Source of the DNA: Hysterangium stoloniferum
Taxonomy: Eukaryota > Basidiomycota > Agaricomycetes > Hysterangiales > Hysterangiaceae
DNA: 64,000 nucleotides
Assembly: GCA_015178975.1 (NCBI GenBank)
Contig: WHVD01000234.1
Location: forward strand, 1 to 64,000
Reading direction: 5' to 3'
The notes under the pieces were generated by a model. That model worked only from the letters and a program-made list of their open reading frames with translations. It had not been told where the DNA came from and searched no databases. Below, piece by piece: positions 56,125 to 64,000 of the stretch. Every line of letters begins with the position of its first letter. The first letter of the stretch is position 1. The translations under genes and the position numbers were made by a program.

Positions 56125-58051
56125 TTAGTCTAATGGAACAATTTGGTCACACCTCCGTCCGTGCATCTCCAAGATGGATAAGTAGTTGGTGTTGGAACTT
56201 GCCGAGACCCCCACAAATGGAGTCGCGAGCAGACAGAGGAGCGTATGTATTTCGTGCATCAAAAAGCTCAAGCTCGTCTCCAAACTCTCCTCATCAGGCA
56301 TATAGACAATCCTAGAGAAGTCCAGGAAGTCGTGGAGAGCAGGGATTGGGCTATTGGCTCGCACTGACGTGCACGCAATTTCGGGTTCTGGAGATTGTGC
56401 AATTAACGAAGCTGAGCCCCTTATTAGCATCGAGGCGCAACCAAACAATGAAGGGGTTGGTTTTGGGTTCTGAATTAGCGTTCTCATGGCCGAAACATTT
56501 TGAGCCGACAGGTTCGCGATGGTGTAACTGTGGACTCACTGCAGCATTTTAACTCCGATGGAAACAATGTCATTAATTCGATCCATATTTTCTACCGTCA
56601 ATGCGACGTCCTCAAACAATGCATGGAGTCTATCAACAATCCATACATAATCGATGTAGGGCAAAGGGGTGACACACGCAAATGAATCGATCTTGGTCTT
56701 TAAAACGTCAAGCGCGATATCTAATAGAGGTCCATAAATACTGCGGAGCCAAGGATCCTGAGTGAAACAGCAGGAGAAAATCGATATTTGCAGGTGAATC
56801 CGTTTCATGTGTCCAGGTTGGTTTCGATCGTATCTGCCTATTTCTCATTTCGGTCATTCTCCAAAAAGAGCAACGGTAAAACTTACGAAGTCATCCAAAA
56901 TTTGAAATAGTTTTGAATGACATTGAGGTCCTCATGTGACAGGCCCCGTGCATCATGCACCTCCTCAATAATGGTGGTGAAACAACCAGTAACAATAGAA
57001 TAATCTAAAGTGCTGAGGGTGGCAGCTGATGGGCTACAGAGATATTCCCCAAGGTGTGATATGAATTTCGAGGCGACAGCATAACTGTCACCAGGAAGTC
57101 GCGACCCTACCAGGGCAGTGAAGAGGAAAGGAACCATTTTAGCTGGTGCATCCTCAATATACGCCAAGAAATCGATTACATGCGCCATCTCTACTATGAC
57201 TCTGCCGATCTTCGCCTCTTCACTAGTACCAAACCGGGAGATACAGGCGCCATATGTCCTCGTGAGAAGCCAACTCGCTAGGTATCGTATTTTACACGGG
57301 TAAGTAGGTCTTCATTAAAGTCATTTCAGCATGCAATGAATGGGCTTCATCAGAAGTGAACATGCCTCAAGAGATCCACCCCCTCTTTAACTATTATGCT
57401 CAATTGCAGCACAGTCAGCTGTTTGTTAAGTAGTCTACTCGCGGTCATTTCCTCGCGCGTGTACATGAGCGTTTGGGCAATTCTTTGGTACTCCTCCACA
57501 CGTCGCGTGTATACCAAGCACTTTCCAACCAAAATGGATACCTTGGTAGCGTACAGCAGCTTCGTGCCGATCCGCTCTAATGCCAGACCACAAAAGTAAC
57601 CGGGGCCGACTTCGACTTCCGTTGAATTACGAATAACGGGTTCCACCCACCCATTCATGGCGTCTCTCTCAGTTGCGGATATTCCTTTCTCAATTCCTGA
57701 TGAAGCCAGCAAGCTTTGTGGCGGTTCTAGGCAAGTTGCCAAACCACGGCACTAAACGAAAAAAAAGTCCAACACATGAGAGTCAATTCTCGAAACAAAA
57801 GATTAACATACCAGTTGGTGAACCCATGAATCAAGTGCATCCTTGGTGATCGATACATGCTCGTTACGACCTGGTCTGTGGTAACAGAGGCCGTGACCCT
57901 CTACATTACACGCCCATTGTCTCTGGAGTATGCGCTGAAAATGACTTTCGAGGACTTCGATCCTTTGACATTCAAAAGAAGCAGGTGACATCAAGGGGGG
58001 TAGCTCTTCGACATCGACAGAGTGACAGGGCACTATTTCGTGGTCAGACAT
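56125..58051 (-). CDS. Unknown five-exon gene, copy 7: the only intact member
   Basis: Exons 58051-57812, 57751-57366, 57309-56887, 56833-56540, 56482-56125, giving 566 residues; every junction is in phase and no stop occurs. Intron lengths are 60, 56, 53 and 57 nt. Donors are GTATGT, GCATGT (a GC-AG intron), GTAAGT and GTGAGT. The N-terminus reads MSDHEIVPCHSVDVEELPPL, and about residues 45-75 hold ACNVEGHGLCYHRPGR-EHVSI, a Cys/His pattern seen in other uncharacterised agaricomycete proteins. The rest is predicted mostly helical: VEVGPGYFCGLALERIGTK, ISHLGEYLCSPSAATL, FSCCFTQDPWLRSIYG, LLCLLATPFVGVSAS. There is no signal peptide, and only short hydrophobic runs. I do not recognise the family. 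The start is chosen because all copies share this ATG. Short upstream TATA-like TTTATATCTC lies about 20 nt before it. Confidence 0.72.
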
Positions 58052-58099
58052 GGGGAACGTGAGATATAAAATTGGGGATGTCTCAAAAATGGCCAAGAG

Positions 58100-58713
58100 A
58101 ACCGTTCACAACGTTCGTCAGGCTTCTTCCATTTATTTTTCCCACACCTTTTAATGTAGTTCAATTTTCCAATTAACAACATACGAGAGTCATAAATATT
58201 ATATGATGGCGTTATGAGAACTGTACATGCAGAACACAATATATTAATGACCTGGGGCTCGGACTTTCATCCTGGTGTTCTTGTAGTATATCTGAGTAAT
58301 TATTGACCAATCACAGCACGAGGTGGGAGCCTGGTGGCTTATGATCGAGCCAGATGAAAAATAGTGATTTCGCCAGCTTCCCTTTCTGTGTCGGAAAAAT
58401 CCGAAAACCTTAATCATGCCGTGCTGAGATTTGGTCGCAAGCCCTTGACCAATCCTGAGCAGGCATTCAGCACGATCCTGGCCAGGCTTGGACAGGTCAC
58501 GTCAGCTGCCTATAAACACGTTCGTGGTATCAACCGTTCCACTGGGCGTATTGATAACATAATAAATATTAGTGAATGTTCCTGTTGAATTGGAAATACA
58601 ATATCTAGTGACTAAAGCACAAGGTTAATTAACCCTGCTACATAAAGAGGCATCAGTTGATTGTGACATGTAGAATATAATTAGTCTATCTCCCCTCAGC
58701 AATACTACCAAAT
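58100..58713. other. No gene seen
   Basis: 58385-58425 is a small inverted D-block piece (TGTCGGAAAAATCCG). A 74-codon frame at 58364-58588 spans it (FGRKPLTNPEQAFSTILARL) but has no support elsewhere. A TATAAAC motif lies near 58512. Confidence 0.35.
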
Positions 58714-58790
58714 AACGTCAGTAGCTCGGTGGTTGAAGCACTGGCATATATAGCCAACGTCCTTGGTTCAATCCCAAGCTGGGTCAATAC
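58714..58790 (+). mobile_element. tRNA-derived SINE-like sequence
   Basis: A-box-like TAGCTCGGTGG (58722-58732) and B box GGTTCAATCCC (58765-58775), 32 nt apart, as in RNA polymerase III promoters. The T arm CTTGG/CCAAG pairs perfectly and the anticodon arm pairs four of five around ATATATA, but the acceptor stem pairs only at the inner end, so it is not a functional tRNA. Confidence 0.5.
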
Positions 58791-58849
58791 TTCTCTATAC
58801 TGTCAATAGTTCCCGATGACTCCATCACATTAATGAGTTAGCCACTCAC

Positions 58850-59111
58850 CAATGCTATGACAAAAACCGGTAACGTTCATTCCCCGAGTGCGGCAACACT
58901 ATTAGATCGCATGTCAGACTGGACCACCGCTTACATTATTTTTCCTTTTATCGTACGAGCGCATTTTTCACCCACACGCGTATATATATATACATGCGAA
59001 ACTATGGAGTACAACCTCAGTCGTTTCCCTACAGCCTCATTAGGCAGCGACTGAGTCTTGGGCATTCGCTGCCTTTTTCTGTTCTAGCTCAGTCCAAACT
59101 CTGTCATGCTA
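58850..59111 (+). repeat. G block fragment
   Basis: Matches 33625-33860 (ACAAAAACCGGTAA through the TATATA-rich segment to the CTGAGTCTTGGGCATT region). Confidence 0.6.
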
Positions 59112-60289
59112 TGTAATGGGGCCCGCAGTTCGATATCCCACATCCCGAAATATTAGTAATTAGTCAGAATTTATTTAGTATAAAAGCCCGCCGGTATCTT
59201 ACATAAGTGGTGAACGAAGTTCGCGAACTTATAGATTATATTCTCTTTTGACTACAGGTGAGTTAATTATTACATCTTATTTACCTTCAAGCAGAAAACG
59301 TGGTAGATTAAATATTTCTTGAAAACGGGAATTCAACGAGCCACTTACAAAGCTTAGTAATGCAAACTACGTCCAAGAGGGTGAGGTATTACAATTATAC
59401 TACAAGACCTTTCTCAATACCTGCTTCGTTTAGCACACATGACCATCAACAAAAAACTCACCTATTATTATTATAATAACAAATATATTATTGACAACCA
59501 CCCCGCCGCTTCGTACTATCATCACTATTTCAAGCAGTATTGACTACTACGTTGTTAGATTAATAAAAGGATGCATTGTTTTACCCGCTGAATCATATAT
59601 ATCGATATTATATTGCCACCAATTAATTGACGTTGAGTTGGGACTGTGACGGCGCGATCAATTCTTTGCCTCCATCGCCCCAGTTATGCTATCGGCCCCA
59701 GGCCTGGGTTTGGGTTTCTCTTTCACCCCTTTCCTACTTTCAGACAACACCGCTTCTTCAGTAATGGAGCGATAACCCCTTAGGTGATACAACAGAGTGT
59801 GACGAGGTAGAACGTTCTTAGACATGTTTAGTTGAGAAGAACCGGGTCAAGTGAAGGGCAGGAAAATCACGTGTTCGAAAAACATTATGGGTGCGCGAGG
59901 AGTAGAAGGAACCAAAAGGCCAAGAAGAAATGCGGGGATTGATCTACTACTTACATTCACAGCACCTGCTTGGAATGAAAAAATGAAAAATAGATATAAA
60001 AGCCGAAGGCGACGGATATAAGAATAACTAACTCCTGAAGAGTATCGTAGAAGAACGCATAATTTCTCAGGTTGCCTTTCAACTCCGGACGTCAAGCTAG
60101 GGATATCCTCCGGCCAAACGATTGAGGTGTCAACTCAACTCAAGAACCTTACTTCAAACCTTACTTCATCACCTTTCTCAACACTGCAGTCATCATAAAT
60201 CGCTTTTGATGTTGGTTGCTTGTGGGAGGGCTTAGAGGTAAGGCTGTTGTTGTTTTTAGTGTTTTAATTATATATGTTTTTACCCCACT
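59112..60289. other. No gene; possible LTR at the start
   Basis: 59112-59274 starts TGTAAT and ends ATTACA and has a TATAAAAG box near 59178, weakly LTR-like; flanking 5-mers do not match. The remainder is unique, with a second TATAAAAG near 59994. No gene recognised. Confidence 0.3.
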
Positions 60290-60776
60290 ACCACCCGTCG
60301 GGATACACGGCGCATTTTTTCGGTTCCTAGCAGGGAAGATAGGACAGAAATCAATGACTCAGGGTGTCATTAGACCCCCCAAAAAAGTGCAGTGGTGAGT
60401 ACAGCGGGAATTGGAGATGGGGATAACAGGTTGATTTGACGTTCTTGAACAGATTGTTCATGTTCTGTCTTTTTTCGTTATTCTTGACTTCAACTCTAAC
60501 CAAAAGGCTATTCACGCGCTGTTTTATTTTAATGTAAAGAAGACAAAGTGAAGCGACGCGTTAGTCTACTCAATTAAGCCAACGATGAAAAAAAAGGCAT
60601 CAATCGCTTCTACGCACCTCCTTATAGGCACTACCACCAAGCATAACGTCTTTCACGTAGAATTCATCTTCTCAACAGCTTTCACACCAATATTTTCTAC
60701 GGTAACAGGCGCCCTCTTTCCACTCATCGAATCATTGATTGATCCACACCGGACTGTCATTGTGGCCTGCAGCGGG
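60290..60776 (+). repeat. Diverged G block
   Basis: Follows 33150-33540 in order, with the coding trace heavily decayed. Confidence 0.5.
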
Positions 60777-61070
60777 TGTTAGCCACCGGAATGAAAAGAT
60801 ACTTGGAATCCCATTGTCAATGGGATCACTGGTGGTCACACAAGTTGACAGGACCACGGTGTATAGTCTGGAACAGGACTGGATACAGGAAGTATAGCTA
60901 CGGTGTCTGGAGAGAAGGGAAACATCCTGGGCTATATAAGTCATGGTAATGTGGCAATAGAACAAAAGAGGGAAACAAAGGAAACAAAGAACAAAGGGAA
61001 CACATAACAAAGAGCGAACACATAATGGGAACAATGAGTGAAAGCGTAAGACTGAGGCGCCAGGCTTACA
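60777..61070. mobile_element. LTR-like segment, 294 bp
   Basis: Begins TGTTAGCCACCGG and ends CCAGGCTTACA (7 of 8 terminal bases inverted), with a TATATAA box at 60933. No target duplication, so either a single LTR of a truncated element or a false positive. A hairpin TGTAAGCC-ACCA-GGCTTACA at 61868-61887 looks like its two ends brought together. Confidence 0.4.
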
Positions 61071-61430
61071 ATACTCTGGGTCCCGCTTTCAGTGTACAAG
61101 TAAATTCAAAACCTCAGGAAGGAAAAGTAGGCAGTGCAGCAGTGCAAAAAGAGACATTTGGTTGATTTCCAGTTTTTGTACAAGTGCTTTTGAGCTTTGG
61201 GTTTTTTTTTTTCTTTTTTGGCCGGGGTCGTAGGCAAAGATATTGTTTTGCCATCTTTAATTTCCTGTTAATAAAAAAAAGTGAAGAAGCAAAGCATTAG
61301 TCAACCCAATCAATGTCATGGTCAAACAGTGAAAAAAAAATGTCTAGCGACTCGATGCACCTGCTTGCCGTCTTCCACTTTAACTTCATTTCCTTCCCAT
61401 CCACATTCATTTAGGTCGAACATCATTCAG
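61071..61430. other. No gene seen
   Basis: Low-complexity T-run near 61201-61220; 61370-61410 matches the flank of PEX13 copy B (about 11815). Confidence 0.35.
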
Positions 61431-61690
61431 GAAATGAGTAAATATGTTAGTCATATGGAATAGTCTAGTCACAGGCCCATCCGTGCTTCTTCAAGAGGGA
61501 TAACTAGTTTGTGTTGGAACTTAATGAGACCCTATGCCCCAAAATTGACTTTCGAGGATGGTGATCCATCGAGATTCCAGGGCAGCAGGCGACATCAATC
61601 GGAGTAGCTCTTCGACATGGTCAGGTTGATAGGGTACAAGCATCCTTGCCATCCCCCACTATGACATCCCATGACTGGGTACTACCTTGT
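61431..61690 (-). pseudogene. Collapsed copy of the five-exon gene
   Basis: The end of exon 5 with its 3' flank (61431-61530) is joined directly to exon 1 (about 61533-61650 and a second scrap to 61700). Everything between is deleted. A dead remnant. Confidence 0.65.
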
Positions 61691-61867
61691 CAGACATGGT
61701 GAAAGGCTCCTGTCTAATGCAGCCTTACATTGGCATTGGTCCAGAAATTGATAGGACCAAACTGTATTCCCTGAGAATGGTGAGTACAATACACGATGAT
61801 GATGGTAAGTAAAAGTGATTGTCTAAAAGGGATACTATGTGCCTCTGTGATAATGTAATCAGTATGT

Positions 61868-61887
61868 TGTAAGCCACCAGGCTTACA
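61868..61887. repeat. 8-bp-arm hairpin
   Basis: TGTAAGCC and GGCTTACA separated by ACCA; see the LTR-like segment at 60777. Confidence 0.5.
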
Positions 61888-61890
61888 TAT

Positions 61891-62191
61891 GGAGGGTGTT
61901 TATAATTACTATAATCTTAAATATTTACTAATAAAAGTCTTATTTTTTTAAAAACTCTATCTTTAAATAGTGATATCTATTCTGAAACAATTATATGATC
62001 AAAAAACAACCATCAGAAATAGTTCTCCATATTACATCTTAGGAGGTTGTCTATAATCATTATAATATCAGATGTTTACTGGTAAAATTTATATTTCTAC
62101 AAAACTCCATCTTTAAATAGTGATATATCCTCTGAGACTATTATATTGTTAACCACCAACCATAAGAAACAATTCTCCATATTACATCCTA
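61891..62191. repeat. ~150-bp tandem duplication in AT-rich DNA
   Basis: Two direct units (about 61891-62040 and 62042-62191), clearly alike (CTCTATCTTTAAATAGTGAT, TTCTCCATATTACATC shared). Confidence 0.75.
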
Positions 62192-62699
62192 AACAATTCA
62201 GAGTCAATTAACAGAACCTATTGTATATGGTTTTCCAAGTTATGTAAATACTTTCTAATACTTTTGTTGTTAATTTGTTTTTTTAAAGTTGTAATGTAGT
62301 TATTTCCATGTAAAATATGTAAAATATTATTGGAAATTTTTCATACCACAGTTGTCTTTATTAAGTAAAACCCCCTATATATTCTGGGTATGTTGAATCA
62401 AGTAGAAATCTGTTCAGATTGACAGATCCATTTCAAAGTAATACATGTATGTATTTAGAGGTGCCAATGATATACATATGCATGGAATGGACTATCTAAA
62501 GGTATCTATTTTTTAAAAGTATTAGTGTTTCAAACTACTAATTTTTTTTATTGGCTACTTGTGTCTGGAAAGATTCTTTAGTTTGTAATGTATGAGAGAG
62601 TTTAAAACTTTTTGAAAGCTTTAAAAACCAAATTATGTTTGAATCATATCCCAGATGTTTAAATGACCTTTAGAGTACATATATTAGAATTTGGTATAC
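62192..62699. other. AT-rich island, no gene
   Basis: Much more AT-rich than its surroundings; no open frame of note. Confidence 0.5.
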
Positions 62700-63295
62700 T
62701 TAATAGTTTAAGATATCCTCCCATGGAGAATGTGAGATATAGACAAGAGGTGTTTCACAAGAACGGAAAGACAATCATTGAAAAGGTTCATCTGGTTTCT
62801 TCTATGCTGTGAGACACCACTTTGAATGTAGTTCAAATTGCCAATTAACACTTGTCTGTGTCAATGGGGATAATGGTATTGTAAGGATGTCAGTGATTGT
62901 TTCTCTGTTGATCAGTAATGGTGTTGTATGCTGCCATTTTCAATGAAAAATAAAGTGGTATTTGACTTTGATGTGTTTCATTTGGCACAGTGGACATTGA
63001 TTTGAAGCAAATGCTATCATTCTCTTTGAAAATAGCCATAGGTTCTTCATATATGATATGGAGTTCTTCTAAGAAGTATCTTATCCACATGACTTCACCA
63101 GCAACTTCTGAACATGCCACAGTAGTCTGTTTTCTGGATGACCAAGATAGAAGTCCCAATCCAAAAACATTATGTATCCTCCCTTCAATTGCCTATCCTC
63201 AGTATCCCATGAGTTTTTGCATATGGCTGTGTCGGCACTGTTGGACATGTTGGGCTTTGAGAGATCACTGTAGGATGATTTACATAGGTTGATGG
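62700..63295 (-). pseudogene. Copia RNase H relic and flanks
   Basis: 62700-62870 is the usual flank upstream of the five-exon gene. On the minus strand 63159-62890 reads LSWSSRKQTTVACSEVAGEV, MWIRYFLEELHIIYEEPMAIF, the copia RNase H (SxKQxTVALSSxEAEYxA) with decay. 63205-63295 is an E-block scrap, interrupted by LTR 3. Confidence 0.65.
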
Positions 63296-64000
63296 TGTTA
63301 CGACCGTGTCGCAACCCTATCGGCCCCGAGGTTATCGCCACTTGTCAACGTTTCAAGTCGTCCCCTCGGAAACCATCGGCCCCGAAGCTGACGAATGTTT
63401 CGCGAAGATCAAACTCCATTTACGCCCACGTCAAATAACTCGTATTGTCTGGTCAAACTTTGATACGTCCCCTTTATTATGTTGATCCGTTCAATCTTAT
63501 GTTTCGCATATGTCTATCTATATTTGTAGTCCTCGAACCATTTCCTTTTATCGTAATTCCGCTCTCGGTTATCATCGGCCTCCGAACTAATCATAAACTT
63601 CCCGTTCCTAGTCAAGCTTATTGTTAATACCGTGTTCCGCCCTTCTCCCCATTAGTATTTTCCAGACGCCTGTTACTTGTATATGAACCCGCTGTAATTG
63701 TAGTTACTAGACAATCAGAATATCGACTCAGAATACCCTCATACACCTGTATCAGTCTCATACTAAGACTTCCCCCATCCGCCTTCGCGTGCGCTCGCCC
63801 ACTCCCGGCCCTGACCCCTTGGCCCGACGCTCGACTTGTCCTTCGATTCCGATCGGTATCACGCCGAAAGGTACTCACTAGGACTAGTCTTCGCCCGCCC
63901 GAAATTTAAGGACATCCTGCGGATATTTGCGAGGGCGCAGCCCATAAGCTGAAGCCAAGTCCTTCCGATCGGTCCCTGTCGGCCACCGACATTAGTCAGT
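63296..64000. mobile_element. LTR 3, cut by the window edge
   Basis: Begins TGTTACGACCGTGTCGCAAC and matches LTR 2 almost throughout; about 18 bp of the end lie beyond the window. If it is a solo LTR, the bases after it should repeat GATGG (63291-63295). Confidence 0.9.

Noticed and set aside
56480..56545. A TGA in the same place after KMLQ in every copy of the five-exon gene, with the downstream frame open, suggesting stop-codon readthrough.
   Set aside because: The TGA lies inside a 57-nt GTGAGT...AG intron (58 nt in copy 2) whose length is a multiple of three, so the frame continues on both sides by coincidence of length.
58714..58790. A functional tRNA gene with a UAU-like anticodon.
   Set aside because: The acceptor stem pairs only at its inner four positions at best, and the D arm is irregular; it fits a SINE or tRNA relic better.
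59121..60290. A host gene promoter indicated by TATAAAAG boxes.
   Set aside because: No coding frame with recognisable features follows either box.

Overview
The window looks like repeat-rich, gene-poor nuclear DNA of an agaricomycete (mushroom-forming basidiomycete). The evidence is a Plavaka-type transposase, a DUF6532-family gene, many 44-80 nt GT-AG introns, solo LTRs, Ty1/copia relics and a Tc1/mariner element. No bacterial-style operon, rRNA or ordinary housekeeping gene is intact. The species cannot be read from the sequence. All family assignments come from reading translations by eye; no search was run.

Most of the window is a mosaic of one composite repeat whose parts recur in the same order: (i) fragments of the peroxin gene PEX13; (ii) an 'E block' with a short conserved reading frame and a 'D block' with a 17-bp minisatellite; (iii) an unrecognised five-exon gene, always followed by (iv) a relic of a small membrane-protein frame, and (v) a decayed Ty1/copia element. 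Seven recognisable copies of the five-exon gene lie on the minus strand (starts near 5372, 10318, 22277, 27701, 35.8 kb, 41021, 58051), with further scraps at 1, 43.4, 44.0, 47.1 and 61.5 kb. Six copies are broken. The copy at 56125-58051 is open through all five exons and would encode 566 residues. Positions 385-7085 and 37190-42810 are direct segmental duplicates.

Younger insertions cut this background. At 12729-20504 a 7.8-kb transposon with 10-bp inverted ends carries two head-to-head genes: a Plavaka-like transposase (leftward) and a DUF6532 protein (rightward). Paralogous empty sites exist elsewhere in the window. A solo LTR (13487-14755, 5-bp target duplication), swollen by two minisatellites, sits inside it. 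A Tc1/mariner element (28686-30279) with 211-bp inverted repeats is inserted at a TA; its empty site is preserved at 34876-34877. A second solo LTR (53637-54358) splits a copia integrase region, and a third LTR copy (63296 onward) runs off the window.

The remaining pieces are a large inverted repeat (about 30.3-31.8 versus 33.6-34.9 kb), a poly(A)-tailed retroposed insert with an empty site, a tRNA-derived SINE-like block (58.7 kb), an AT-rich island (61.9-62.7 kb), and several orphan reading frames at 43.3-46 and 51-52 kb. Little here is likely to act as host metabolism. The two most interesting candidates are the two-gene transposon and the single intact member of the unknown five-exon family.
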